Of a stretch of 64,000 bases of DNA, positions 45,500 to 56,220 are shown piece after piece; positions within the stretch are counted from its first letter, which is position 1; each line of letters begins with the position of its first letter. This DNA comes from Tetrastigma voinierianum (Eukaryota; Streptophyta; Magnoliopsida; Vitales; Vitaceae): NCBI GenBank assembly GCA_016808115.1, contig JAEQBH010000646.1:744001-808000 (forward strand), given 5' to 3'. Below the pieces are notes generated by a model that was given only the letters and a program-made list of their open reading frames with translations, had not been told where the DNA came from and ran no database searches. The position numbers were made by a program, and so were the translations under genes.

Positions 45500-46380
45500 T
45501 GATGGGTTTGAGCTTGAAGATGATGAAGATGGGTGGGAGGAATGTGCGAGTTGCAGTTTAGTGGATGGGAGGAGAGAAAGTGGATTTAGAAGTTACAAAG
45601 GGTTGGAGGAAGAGTATGGCAAGATAGAGTATAAAGTAGAAAGAAGAAAAATGGGTTTTAAAAGGGATAAAGCCTCTGTTTTCGTATTGTAGTCTTTGGT
45701 CACGTTATGATTACCCGCTTTCGGCACCCACATTTTTATCGACTTGTTATACTCATATCTCCTTACATTTGCTTCGAATTGGATGTGTAAGGACTCGTTG
45801 GAAAGCTCTTTCAATGTAGAATGTGCTCATGGGCTGAGGTAAACCATTTGGAGCCTCAATCAATACAGAAAAATCAGAATGTTCATTGTTGTCCAGTGTG
45901 ATGATTTCTTGACTCCTTAGGTTCTCCTTGCTTTGTCTCTTGCTCATATCACTTGCTATCCTTCAAAATTCCTTCATGCTTATATATTCTCTCAAAATTC
46001 CTCCAATAGCAACCCTTAATGCTTTCATTCATGCTTATACTCATCTCTTGTCTTCAATTCTCCTCAAGCATGATCATGAACCTTAGACTTTATATTTCGA
46101 TTCGATTTGTTTTTTATCTCGAAACCTTAAATTTGATGAACATCTCACTCCATTTTTTTACATGAGCACTATAATTACATCGACCACTTTCCAGCTCTTG
46201 CCTTTGCTCTTTACCAAACTAGTCATGACAACATATTGGAAGCTTCAAACTTATCTTGATAAGAAAACAACATAAGTTAAAAACAACTGAGAATTTCATC
46301 TGACCAATTAAAAAAAAAACGGCAACAAATAAAATAACTAAAAAAATAGAAAAAGAAAGAGAATTGATAGAATCCTTATT
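45500..46380 (-). other. Possible internal U3-like duplicate in the 8.4-kb element
   Basis: The minus-strand block 45790-45930 ('ggaaagctctttcaatgtag' on the plus strand, followed by 'aaaccatttgg' and 'atacagaaaaatc') parallels 43125-43215 and 49505-49590 of the flanking LTRs. Thus an extra, diverged U3 segment appears inside the element. The frames 45593-45947 on the minus strand are not recognisable proteins. Confidence 0.4.
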
Positions 46381-46440
46381 ACTTAAGCTTGGAATTAGCC
46401 TCCCAGTATAAGTTTTAGAGTCAATTTAGACTCATTGGAA
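46380..46440 (-). other. Decayed Athila leader-like hairpin region
   Basis: The plus-strand stretch 'cttggaattagcctcccag' parallels the intact inverted repeat CTTGGGTTGCCTCCCAAG at 50702-50719. In Athila-type elements such a GGGAGGCAACCC word follows pol; here it separates the protease remnant from the downstream ORF region. Confidence 0.45.
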
Positions 46441-46699
46441 AGAATGCTAGTGCTTCCGTTTGACCCGATCATTCATCTTGGAAAGCACTTACATCTTCAT
46501 AACCCATTATTTCCGAGGATGATTTCTGATTTGAAGAGGAAAGAAACTCAAAATCCCCTCTAATTGTTCATGGCTGAGTGGTTCATGCAATTTCTTAACA
46601 GTCCTCTCTGTGTGAGTAGTGTAAACACGTTTATGCTTAAGGGTAATTCAGACTGTTCCACGATTGAGAGCAAGTGCCGAGGTACTACGCACCTTGAAA

Positions 46700-47300
46700 A
46701 ACTTTCATCGAGTCAAAGGTAATGGTTGGTGAAGATTGAACTTTGCTTTCTCCTCACCCACAAGCAGGTGAGCTCTCCCCTTGTTGATGTCAATCCATGG
46801 CAGCTTGGAAAAATTAGTCTTCTTAGTATGTGAAGATTTTGTAGATCCCTTGATACCCCAGTCACAAAATCCATAGGGAAGAGTAAATGTGTCAATCTTC
46901 ACCACAATGTTTTCCAATAGCCATTACTTGACACTTCTTCAAATTTCAGTTTATCCAATAATGACTCTTCATCATTTAAGTTGTTTAAGGAGTACCTTGT
47001 TCTCAATTTCATTTCATTTTCATGCTTCCCACAGTTTCGGAGATAGGAAATTTTGCACCAGCTACTCGAAAAATTATCAATGCATTCATTGTTGGGATTT
47101 GTAAAGTGTTACTGAGGAGTCCTGAAATTTTTCATGAATGCTTGGACGAGTGTCTATTGAGCTTCTACATTTTCAAATCCTGCTTACTTAGTGTTGACTT
47201 GGAAGGCATACAGATCTGGAAATTTCGCTCATGAAGATTAATCATCTTCTTGTTCCCTTCCATGTAGATAAAAATCTGCTCATGTGGGAACCAACTGCTT
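46700..47300 (-). pseudogene. Short gag and protease remnants of the 8.4-kb element
   Basis: At 47130-47245 the minus strand reads EQIFIYMEGNKKMINLHER and, with shifts, ANFQ/QVNT remnants like the gag C-terminus at 13810-13950. At 46705-46917 it reads MENIVVKIDTFTLP, with a +1 frame continuing MDFV, and KLPWIDINKGRAHLLVGEEK followed by AKFNL. These correspond to the C-terminal protease blocks DVLVKVDKFIFPVDFV and LIDVxKGELTLRVGEE of Athila elements. The catalytic part between them is deleted, so gag and protease are reduced to under 0.6 kb. Confidence 0.65.
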
Positions 47301-47620
47301 CTTCCTCCTGAAATGTGGGATTTGAACTCCTTGATAGTGATACTCCTTGTTTGTGAGTGATCATTGTGAAGATTCCTGAGGGTCCAATTTATGAAAGTAG
47401 TTCAAGCTTGGCTATGGGGCAAATCTATCTTCTATTAGATGTTCCTGTAAGTACCAACAAATAAGAAAACAAAAGAAAATAAAGTACAAAATACTAATAA
47501 AAAAATTAACTAGAGGAAACAAATCCTGACCAAAGATAAAAATAAAAATAAAAATTGCCTAAATTAGCAAATTACTAGTTCTTCAAAGTATCAACTTCCA
47601 ATGAGAGAAATTGAACGCCA

Positions 47621-47641
47621 ATCCCGACAACGTGCCAAAAA
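47621..47641 (-). other. Primer-binding site of the 8.4-kb element
   Basis: Minus-strand 'tttttggcacgttgtcggga' directly after the 5' LTR end, one to four changes from the Athila primer word and at the required position. Confidence 0.75.
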
Positions 47642-47643
47642 CT

Positions 47644-49792
47644 TGTAAAGGGCGACAAATTGATGTATATGTGAAAAATATGGCCTCAAGGAGGTGGATG
47701 TATGGTAAATACTCAAAAACTGATTTGGAAACAAAAGTAAGTGTACTCAAAAAATGAAATGAAAGTATTCTCTCAGCCTTTACGCAGGGTGCACGGGTCG
47801 CACAAGTAATAAAGTGGACTCTAGGTGGGATATAAGTATCCACGAGGATTGGAGGTTCTCTCTAATTTGGAATTTGATCACCCAGGTACAAGAGCTCTTC
47901 ACACTTTATTTAGGCGACCAAGTAGGATGTCGGAATAAAATCAATTTAATTGAAACAAAAGCTGATTTAAAACTAATCCTAAAAATCTACCAAAATAAAC
48001 AACTACTTAAATTCTAAGGTATGAAAGAGAATTCACTGGGATGGGGATAATTATTTACAAAACAGTTTGCATTTCCTTGAAGTACAACATTTGTGAATAC
48101 TAGATTTGTCAGAGCAATGCCAGTATAACAGTTTCTCCACCTACCTTTGTTGCTATCTAACACACCATATTCCTTTTCAAGACAAATGGGTCTAAATAGC
48201 TACTTGTAAAATTTGGCATTCTTTAAGATTTGATTGTTTTTCTTTTTCAATACTTCACAACCATTTCTTAGGACCGAAGAATTCTTACCCCCATAGACAG
48301 GGATAATCACAGGCCTTCTCAGTATAATTAGTATCTAGATCCTTCAAATCTAATAAAATTTTCTATCTCTTGATTGAATCTTTGCTAACAGGATCAAGAT
48401 CCTTTCATTAGACTAAGGAGAAACTTCCTAATCAACTAAATTGATACATCATCTAATTAATCCTCACCATGAGTAAAATTAGTGATCTATCAAGTATTTT
48501 TCGAGAGTTTCTAGGTAGTTCCCAAGATATTGGTCTAACATACCTACCCCTAAGTTGCGCTCTTTACTCTCGGGAATCTCCATCTGCGTGTCCTCGGAGG
48601 GCCTCTTGGAAATCGGGAGCAAGATACGGCTCTTTTTCTGGGTATAAGCTGCTAGTATTCAGGCAGTTCATTATAGACGATTGCGATTATATATAGATTC
48701 GAGTATTCCAAACCTGAAACAATGAAAAGCGCAAATTTGAATGTTCAACAATTCGTAGCCCAGCCCTGAGAGGGTGTTTAGTGTTCCATTCTTTGGATTC
48801 AATCATCACCAAATCAGAGCAAAAGTAAGAAATGAAGAAAGAAATCAAGAGAAAGAAGAGAAAAAGCCAGTTTGAGCAAATCTCTTCTCCTCTTGATAAA
48901 TAAATTGAATATCTCCTGAGTCCTGACCTTTGAAATCTCTCTTCAGCGTAGAAATAAGAAATCTGCTCTGAACTACTCTAATATCTATTAAAAATAAAAA
49001 TCTGACAAGAAACAAGAAAATGGCGCGGGTTTAGAGAGAAAGAAAACCCACCGCAGAGAGAGAAAATCCAGTTTTTAGCTTCAATCTGTCTATAACCTTG
49101 GTAAATGAATCTACATTTATACAGCTTTTGAAATCTCTTCTAATAGCCATAAAATATGCTAAAACTACTCTAAAATCTAAAACAAATCAAAATGTCTGGC
49201 AGTAGAAAAGAAAGCTAGAAAAATGGGCAGTCTAGAGAAGGAAACCCCCATGAGAGAGAATACCAACTAAACACTCTTTACCTAAAAAGCAGTATATATA
49301 TGGTCCTGAGGGTGAAATGGGCTTGAGAATTAGGTCAAATATCAGATTTCGGCCTTTTTAGATTTAGCGACTTTTGGTCGCGACACGAATTAAGATATCA
49401 AATCTAATTCGCGACATCATTTTGGACAACAGCTGGTTTTCTTCTCTAACTTGCCGGGGCCGCTTCTTCACATTTTAACTCAAGTTTGGGGCGTGTAGGT
49501 ACTCGTTGGAAGCTGCTGGATGTAGAATGTCATCCATGAGGAATTTGAACCATTTGATGTTCCAGATGGTACAGAAAAAATTCATCTTTCGGCCCCAGTC
49601 GCTAGGACTCTTGGTTGACTCTTCTTTGAAAATATATTGCTCATTTCTTACTTAAAATCCTTGCTTTTCATCAATAATCCTACAAAACCAAGTTTAAAGG
49701 AAATTTTATGAGTTTTACATGAATATGGATATAAAATGCACAAAATAGCATGTGAAATGAACTCAAAACATAGATGAGTTTTGCACTCATCA
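47644..49792 (-). mobile_element. 5' LTR of the 8.4-kb element
   Basis: The minus strand begins TGATGAGTGCAAAACTCATC at 49792 and ends 'gccctttaca' at 47644, abutting the primer site. U3 words 'ggtcgcgacacg' (49378) and 'ttcgcgacatc' (49421). TATA box 49293-49301. Several small insertions and deletions relative to the sister LTR indicate an old insertion. Confidence 0.85.
49293..49301 (-). promoter_or_regulatory. TATA box of the 5' LTR of the 8.4-kb element
   Basis: TATATATAT, about 80 bp downstream (minus strand) of the GTCGCGACA word; same layout as 42918-42926. Confidence 0.5.
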
Positions 49793-50390
49793 ATATGCAG
49801 CGCATGGCTAGGGACCATAGGTACATGCTTGGGCTTTGGTATTTGCATTTATATGCGTACATGGTGTTTGGACTTTGATATTTGTTGTGCATTTGAACTT
49901 GTTGATTGACCTATTATGTAGCGCCTCGCTAGGGACCATAGGTACGCTCCCATTGTTTTGTTTGGTCTAGTGTTTATGCATGTTAGATACTGAGTAGGTT
50001 GGTGTGATTCGGGTCATCTGTTTGCTTGGAGTAATCCGATTGATCTTTGACTACTGTCTCCCATGTACCCAATTCATTTATAGAGACTGAGTTCTAGGCC
50101 TAGAGGGGTGCTACCTCGCATGAGGTACCTTCCCAGTAGGTAACCTGATCCCCGAACCTAAAAATCTAGTTTTCGTGGACTTTTTCTATTTGAGTCAATG
50201 AGGGGTTTTTGTTCTTGCCAGTTTTCCCGTAATAAATAAAAATAAAAAGTAATTGGCGACTCCAAACAAAACCTTTCTTCACTGGGGACGGATTTTTCAA
50301 AGCTCGAAAATCAACTCACTTTTTTCTATTAATAACGAGTCGCGCCGGCCCGTGGATTGGGTAGGGTCCATATAATGAGCACTCCCTTAA
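49793..50390 (+). mobile_element. Tat/Ogre-like LTR end fragment (tentative)
   Basis: The plus strand contains 'taattggcgactccaaac' (50251) and 'gagtcgcgccggcccgtgga' (50338), phrases resembling LTR ends and primer-site flanks of Tat-lineage (Ogre/Retand) elements. A 27-bp phrase 'gctagggaccataggtac' recurs at about 49807 and 49928, 121 bp apart. No coding. The 8.4-kb element inserted at its left edge. Confidence 0.4.
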
Positions 50391-51170
50391 GGTTAATCAA
50401 GTCTCCGGAAGTTGCTCCAATGAATATATCTTGCTTTGGAGGCAAAGATGTTTGGAGGGATTAGACCTTAAGTCCAAATGGAGGGGATACTTTAATATGG
50501 TTTCCTCTTTGGATCATTAAGCTTCCCAGAATAATTGAACTTCAAGGTTTCAACCTTTTAGCTTCTAAAACTAGCTTTGAATCTCCAAAAACCTGAAATC
50601 CAAAACTAAAACATAGAAAAACAAAATCAAGCACCAAAATTTATTCAAAAACAGCTTAAAACTAACTAAGAAATTGAAAAAGGGAAAGAAAACTTATTAA
50701 GCTTGGGTTGCCTCCCAAGAAGCTTCTCCGTTTTTCGAGTTTAGCTAGACTCTACCAATTACGGATATGTTGGTAATTCTAGCCTCCATCCTTCCCTAGG
50801 AGGCGATAGTTGTGCTCAATCAACAACTTGAGCACATAGTCTTCCACGAACGTTATATTTTTTTTTATATTTTTTATATATTTTTTTTGTTCACAATGGT
50901 GGCTTCCATTTCCTTAAAAAATTGAATAGTGCACTCCTCCGCCTTGAGAATAAGGGCCATCTTCTCATTTTTCATCTCTTCATGCATCTCACCCATGCAG
51001 CCATCTCCGGAATAGTCTTTACAACTTCATCTTTTATATTTTCTTGTGATTCTGGAAAAGTTGGCTCATCTTCCTTCACAACTAAGGTTTCCAACGTTTG
51101 TGCATGATTCGTGCCACGGTAGGGTGAGCGGAATCAACAAAATTTGTTTCCTATGTTCCTCCTGCGCCAT
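50391..51170 (-). mobile_element. Non-coding part of a minus-strand Athila-like element
   Basis: Contains the inverted repeat CTTGGGTTGCCTCCCAAG (50702-50719), characteristic of the segment after pol in Athila-type elements. Around 50900-51100 the minus strand has glutamate/lysine-rich words (EMHEEMKNEKMALILKAEEC, FFKEMEA) interrupted by stops, possibly an ORF2 remnant, which I cannot confirm. Poly-T/A at 50858-50890. Confidence 0.4.
50702..50719. other. Perfect hairpin CTTGGGTTGCCTCCCAAG
   Basis: CTTGGG and CCCAAG form a 6-bp stem, with TTGCCT as loop (read on either strand). On the minus strand it reads CTTGGGAGGCAACCCAAG. Confidence 0.7.
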
Positions 51171-51984
51171 TGATCAAATCTTTGCGACGCATAGTGGTCT
51201 AGGGTGGGAACACGGGGATGGGGTTTTCATCCTATGAATGACTCATGTCCCAGTGTTAGAAAATGGTGGAGGAGCTTTTAGTTTGGATTTTGGAATTTTT
51301 GTTTTTAAAAGCGAGTGGGAGTTGTTTGGTTCTTGAATAAGCTGTAATAAGCGAAAATGAAGTGTGAGTAAGTAGCTTTGAAGGTTTAGGTTACTAGCTT
51401 GATAACATGGGGCGAACAAGTCACCGGGTTATATCCTCGCGTATAGCCAAGCAACCTATAGTCAAGCCATAACCAGGATCTTTGTTTAACTATGAGCCTA
51501 ACCACTAGAAACCACTTATTTGAGTCAACACCGGGCAACATGCCATCCATGGCCCTTTTTAGTTGAAACCTAGCACTTCGACCTCATTTCGAGTGGCTCG
51601 TAAAGACCATCTAAAGTGCGATTGCATCTAACAATAAGTATGCACGCTATTGCCCTAAAGCATGGTAAGTATTGGCCAAAGTAATGACATTAAATGATAT
51701 TGACCCTAGTTTGGAAGATATAGGCCATAAATCTGTACTGTCATTTAAAACATGAGACAACTCTTATTGCCCTGAAAACGAGCGCAACCCTCATCTTCCA
51801 AAGCTATAGGCTTAGCCAAGCATCTCTTGAGTTGTCATCCTCAAGAGGGTGTTTAGTGACTAGAAAATGAAAGAAAGAGGAGAAGAGAGAAGAAGAAAAG
51901 CAAACCCCCTAAAAGCGAAAGGCTGTAGGAGATATTTACATAAAATGAAAAGTTGCAGATTGTATGGTTACAAAACCATGGGGG

Positions 51985-51990
51985 TTTATA
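51985..51990 (-). promoter_or_regulatory. TATA box of LTR-e
   Basis: Minus-strand 'catataaaccccc', about 110 bp downstream of the palindrome cluster. Confidence 0.5.
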
Positions 51991-52099
51991 TGAGCCATAA
52001 AGTGTGAAAATACAGAAGCCCAGCCTAAAATATTGGCTCATCTGAGAACTGAGGTAATACACCAAACGGGGTCGTTTGGCATTAATTACACAAATTGAG

Positions 52100-52390
52100 G
52101 CGGGAATTTCGCTATGTAGGAGGAATTTCGCTAGGATAGCGAAAATTTATTAGCCTAGCGAAATTAGCTAACCTAAGCAGTACACAAGATAAGCGAAATT
52201 GAGTATTTTAGCTGTGCACCGATTAATTTAAACTAGCTAAGCAAAAAACCCAAGCTAGCCTAATGAAATTTGTATTGAGAAAGATAGCGAATGGAGGGAA
52301 TTTAAGCTAGAGCACGGTGATTCATTTATGTAGCGAAATTTCGCTAACTTGTGAAATTTCCCCAATTCGCTAAGTTCTGAAATTTTATAT
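52100..52390. repeat. U3 cluster of AATTTCGCTA / TAGCGAAATT words (LTR-e)
   Basis: TAGCGAAATTTCGCTA is a perfect 16-bp palindrome at 52331-52346. 'tttcgctaggatagcgaaa' at 52125-52143 is a stem with 3-nt loop. Other half-words lie at 52105, 52156, 52190, 52353 and 52375. Confidence 0.85.
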
Positions 52391-52766
52391 GGTTGAATTT
52401 TAGCAATCCAATGAAACCACCATAATCATAATGAAATTTCTGGGTTGCTGTTCCTTCCTTGCTTTGCCCTCACCCCTCTGCATCCTTTTTTCATCATTTG
52501 CCTTCATTTCTTTATTGCATCTTAGTATTTCTTGATGTTTGAGAAAAATAGTTTCAATCTTCATGGCTCATACATATCTCACGATATCGAACTCCCAAGG
52601 TATACAAAAACACCAAAATAACCAAATAACAAATGGCATAAGTGATACTAAAGTGGACAGACACCTCGATTGAAGGCTCCAGTGATCTGATTAGTAGCAA
52701 AAGCACTCAAAACCTATCTCAAATAGGGCTCAAAATATCACTTTTTGGGCACTAATCAGTGCATCA

Positions 52767-53045
52767 TTCTCCATTGTTTGAAACTTCTCAAGTTCTTCAT
52801 TACCTCTTGAGGTGATTTCTTCATTGTTGCTCAAGTTTTCTTCATCTTTAAATACCTCAAGATTAGATGGCAAACCCTCATGTTGTCCTTCAAAGGACAT
52901 TTCAACCACGTTCTTCCCCTCATTCATGTGTTTGGACATTAGCTCTTGTATACTCATTCCCTTTTCTAGTGGAGGTTGTTGTAGTTCAATTTCAAGTTGA
53001 GTATAAGAAGTGGCACTTAGGGTCTTTTTTCTCTTCCAAGCTCTC
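52767..53045 (-). pseudogene. gag: C-terminal gag fragment of the split minus-strand Athila-like element
   Basis: The minus-strand frame contains TSYTQLEIELQQPPLEKG, MSIQELMSKHMNEGKNVV and NNEEITSRGNEELEKFQ, a charged segment resembling the linker of Athila-type gag. It is cut on one side by LTR-e (52766) and on the other by the chromovirus-like 3' end (from about 53053). Its N-terminal partner lies at 59870-60475. The reading frame is open over about 95 codons, so it is comparatively little decayed. Confidence 0.5.
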
Positions 53046-53264
53046 AATTGATATGGTGATGGAGGCATGGCTAAGGAATGGAATGCGGACCCAATTGAAA
53101 TCCCACTTGGCCCGATGACAAGGGCTAGAGCCAAGAGATTCAAAGAAGCCCTTATTGTTTTAATTCAAGACCAAGTGGAAAAAGGTCACGTGTTCAACTC
53201 CAAAAAGGAAACAAAGATTGTCCACGTCATCAAAGTAAATCCATATTTGGACCAAGAGCCAAGG

Positions 53265-53886
53265 TGTTTTTTACTTGTTGATTTGTTGGTATTTTGGGTG
53301 ATTCTTTATAAATTTAGTGATTTCTTTCTTGATTTAAGTGTCGATTATTTGTTCTGATTTCACGCTATTTTAAGACTAATTTGTTCCTGATTTGGTGCTT
53401 ATTTGTTTCTAATTTGCTACTAAATTGTTCCTAATTTGTTCCTGATTTGCGGATGATTTGATTACCAAGTCTTGTCCTAAATTATCTAGTTTCCTTTCCT
53501 TGTGGACGTTTTTAGTGTGCGTAGTTTAGGAAAAATATGTTAGTTTCCTTTCTAGTTTTGGCCAAATATTTACTTTCCTTGTGGCCGAATATTTAGTTTT
53601 ATTCTTCATATTTTTGGGCCTATTTATAGGTGTGTTGTATCCACTAATTTTACGTAGTTTACGTATTAATAAAGTAAAAGGAGTTTAAATTTCTTTTGGA
53701 TTCTTGAAAGAACTCTTTGAACTTATGGGTTATTCTGTAAGTTCACAAGACTTTTCAATAAGATCTCTATCCGGTTGTAGTCCTCTTATGCTAAGGTTCT
53801 TCACTATAAGTATTAGATTAGAGTCATACATCTGACCAAAGTGAAGCGATTCTTACAGGATAAATTCGATCATAGGTCTTCTCACA
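53265..53886 (+). mobile_element. Chromovirus-like LTR, left copy (a 3' LTR by context)
   Basis: Follows a pol C-terminal fragment and precedes host gag, so despite its upstream position it is a 3' LTR. Contains degenerate 'tgatttgttcctaatttg' repeats (53340-53460), a TATTTATA box at 53631-53638, 'attaataaagt' polyadenylation-like sequence near 53665, and ends near 'ctcaca' at 53886. The start is uncertain. Confidence 0.6.
53631..53638 (+). promoter_or_regulatory. TATA box of the left chromovirus-like LTR
   Basis: TATTTATA within 'gcctatttatagg'; the same word is at 59575-59582 in the right copy. Confidence 0.5.
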
Positions 53887-54500
53887 AGTTGGCGGGGTTC
53901 GTATCATATGGGCTGAGTTTGAACATTTATCCTTGTCTCTTCCGCAGATAGGTCAACTACACTTATGGCAGATTTAGCCCTTTGTGATGGCTAGTTGATG
54001 CACTTTACTTTTAAAATTTGATTCCTCCTGTAAAGGTGCAGGCACCTCCTCCATGAATTGAGCTTGAGATGTTGCTGGTTCGGCTTGAACTCTTCTTAGT
54101 TCAGCCATGGTTGCCTCTAGGTTAGACATGTCCTCTTATGGAGGTTGACTCATATCATTTTATCAAAACCTAAAAAACTGTGACCCAACTTGAGTAGTCA
54201 TTTAGCCCTTGATCTTGAAAATTGACGTAATGTATTGTGATTTAAACGACCTCTTTCCAGTTTAATATAGTTTTAGCTACAGGCTTGATCTTTAGACTTA
54301 TGTGGAAGTGGAGAGTGTGCAAACTGTGTTTCATGAGAGGCTAGGGCAATGTTGCCAACTCGAATAATTGTTTGGCTTTGTGAGAGTGGCCCAGTGAGAA
54401 TCCTTTTCAGTGAAAACACGTGAGGAGTGATTTGTGAGTCTATTTTTTTCTAACCTTGTTTTTGTAACAATATGTAAAACAGCATCACCGAGAAGGTGTG

Positions 54501-55420
54501 ATGGGAGGAATGGACATGAAGTTTATTATGGGCCTTAGCCCAGTGAAGAGGATGTTTAGAAATTTGAATTAAGAACAATAGCTCATAAGAGGAGTAGAGT
54601 AAAGCGGGTCATCCACGAAACCCTCAGTGATAGATAGAAGGAGAGGTTGCTAGAAGAGGAGTGCAGGTAGAAGAAGAGTATGAAGGGGATGATTTTGAGG
54701 GTGAGCTTGATCATGATTCGGTTGTTAGTGACCAGAGGTATGGGGAGAGACTTAGAGAAGCTAGGAACCGGGTAGATAATAATTTAGGTAGTATTAAGAT
54801 AAAGATTCCATCATTCCAAGGAAAGAATGACCTTGAGGTATATCTTGAGTGGGAGGGAAAGGTGGAGATGGTTTTTGATTGTCACAATTATTCTAAATAT
54901 AAGAAGGTGAAGCTCGTTGTCGTAGAGTTCTCGAATTATGCCATAGTGTGGTGGGACCAACCAGTGTTGAATAAGAGAAGGAATAGGGAGCCATCGGTGG
55001 AAACATTGGAAGAGACGAAGAGGGTGATGCGGAAGAGATTTGTCCTAACTTACTACTCTTTTGGGAGTTATCTGACAAGTTGCAAAACCTGAAGCCCAGA
55101 GAAATCATAGTGTGGAGAATATTATAAGTAGATGGAGGTTGCAATGGCTAGAGTAACTATTGAAGAAGATCGAGAGGCTACAATGGCGAGGTTTCTGGCA
55201 AGTTTAAGCCGAGAGATTTAGAATGTGGTGGAATTGCAACATTATGCAGAGTTGGAAGATATGGTGGATATGGCTATCAAGATTGAGAATTAAGTCAAGA
55301 GGAGGAGCAATAGCAACACAATTTTTGCACCTAGTCCAAGTTCATCTACTTGGAAGTCGAATCAATGGAGGAAGGAAGAGAAGCCACCTAACGCCAAGCC
55401 CAAAACAAAATAAAAACAAT
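54501..55420 (+). pseudogene. gag: Chromovirus-like gag remnant
   Basis: Candidate start ATG 54501 (MGGMDMKFIMGLSPVKRMF, stop shortly after). The main open frame 54661-55092 contains IKIKIPSFQGKNDLEVYLEW, EGKVEMVFDCHNYSKYKKVK, LVVVEFSNYAIVWWDQPVLN and a MRKRFV end, which is the retrotransposon gag core of a chromovirus of the Reina/Galadriel kind (the clade is a tentative call). Frameshifts near 55090 and 55290 follow. The 5' LTR and primer site that should precede it are absent; host-gag sequence abuts the leader at 54372. Would encode the structural protein; not functional. Confidence 0.75.
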
Positions 55421-55479
55421 AGGTGACCAGCCAAGGAAATCGAGGTAAACCCTATTCTTTCACTACTTGGAATCGGGAT

Positions 55480-56220
55480 ATTAAGTGTTTTAAATGCCAG
55501 GGCAGGGGTTATATAGCAAGCCAATGTCCGAACATTAGAGTTATGGTGATGTGGGACAATGGTGAAATATAAATAGACAATGAGTTGGATTGTGATTCTA
55601 TGCCATCCTTAGAGGATGCTGATGATCGAGAGTACACTGTCCAAGGAGAACTGATGGTGGCAAGGAGGGCCTTAAGTGTGCAAGCTAAGGGAGATGACGA
55701 AGTGTAACGAGAGAACATTTTTCACACTAGGTTCCATGTCCAAAACTAGGTATGTAGTGTGATCATTGATGGGGGTAGTTACACTAATGTCACTAGCACA
55801 ACCCTGGTGAAGAAATTAGGGATGCCAACAAGTTAGCATCCTTGGCCTTATAAATTACAATGGTTGAATGATAGCGGGGAGGTAAGGGTGAATAAACAAG
55901 TGTTAATCTCTTTAGCATTGGAAAGTATGTAGATGAAGTTTTGCGGATGTAGTCCCGATGCAAGTTGACACTTGTTATTAGGAAGACCATGGCAATTCTG
56001 ACAAGAAGCTGCTTGACAACACCAATAAGTACTGTCAGGCACAACCACGGACAATCACTGCTCCTTTGACACACACCAAGTTTATGAAGACTGAAGTGAG
56101 GTCAGCAGAAAAGGAGAGTGAACAAAAGAAAAAGAGTGAAAAAGAGAGTGAACAAAAGAAAAAGAGTGAAAAAGAGAGTGAGTAAAAGAAAGAGAGTGAC
56201 AAAAAGAAAGTGACTGAAAA
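55480..56220 (+). pseudogene. Zinc knuckle, protease and lysine-rich linker of chromovirus-like polyprotein
   Basis: The CCHC knuckle reads CFKCQGRGYIASQCP at 55488-55532: the histidine position is tyrosine (TAT instead of CAT/CAC), so zinc binding would be lost. The protease block VIIDGGSYTNVTSTTLVKKL at 55759-55820, with HPWPYKLQWLNDSGEVRVNK (after a stop) and LLLGRPWQF near 55980, identifies the retroviral protease of this lineage. Stops occur in between. The linker at 56111-56200 is three 30-bp tandem units (E/K/S-rich). Confidence 0.75.
56111..56200 (+). repeat. Three 30-bp tandem units in the protease-RT linker
   Basis: Units 56111-56140, 56141-56170 and 56171-56200 differ by a few bases; each encodes a Lys/Glu/Ser-rich decapeptide. 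The third contains a TAA from CAA. Confidence 0.9.

Larger units (their letters stand above)
41354..49792 (-). mobile_element. Complete Athila-like element, 8.4 kb, non-autonomous, with ATATG target duplication
   Basis: Two related LTRs in the same minus orientation (41354-43407 and 47644-49792) bound the element. The five bases outside are identical, ATATG at 41349-41353 and ATATG at 49793-49797, which defines the insertion. The internal region of about 4.2 kb has, in minus-strand order, a primer site (47621-47641), short gag and protease remnants (47300-46700), a leader-like GGGAGGC region near 46405, a short ORF region (45425-44999), a 3' non-coding region and the 3' LTR. I find no reverse transcriptase or integrase. 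Confidence 0.85.
51171..52766 (-). mobile_element. Athila-like LTR-e, minus strand, inserted in gag of another element
   Basis: On the minus strand it begins TGATGCACTGATTAGTGCCC at 52766, where it cuts the gag frame of the host element. It ends about 51171 ('aaagatttgatca'), followed by 'atggcgcaggagg', a possible decayed primer word. The U3 cluster of TAGCGAAATTTCGCTA-type words is at 52100-52390, and the TATA box is at 51985-51990. The flanking five bases (51166-51170 and 52767-52771) do not match, so it is not a simple solo LTR. Confidence 0.6.
53053..54372. repeat. 1.3-kb direct repeat, left copy (pol end + LTR + host gag)
   Basis: Nearly colinear with 58977-60312: pol C-terminus (GMAKEWNADPIEI, MTRARAKRFKEA), then the LTR, then about 480 bp of minus-strand Athila-like gag. 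Because it contains the junction between chromovirus LTR and host gag, the copy arose after that insertion. It continues at 54373 directly into chromovirus gag leader sequence instead of host gag. Confidence 0.8.

Noticed and set aside
53886..53910. The 'agttggcggggttcg' sequence after the left chromovirus-like LTR as a primer-binding site
   Set aside because: The same sequence follows the right copy, where only host sequence can stand, so it is host gag flank and not a primer site.
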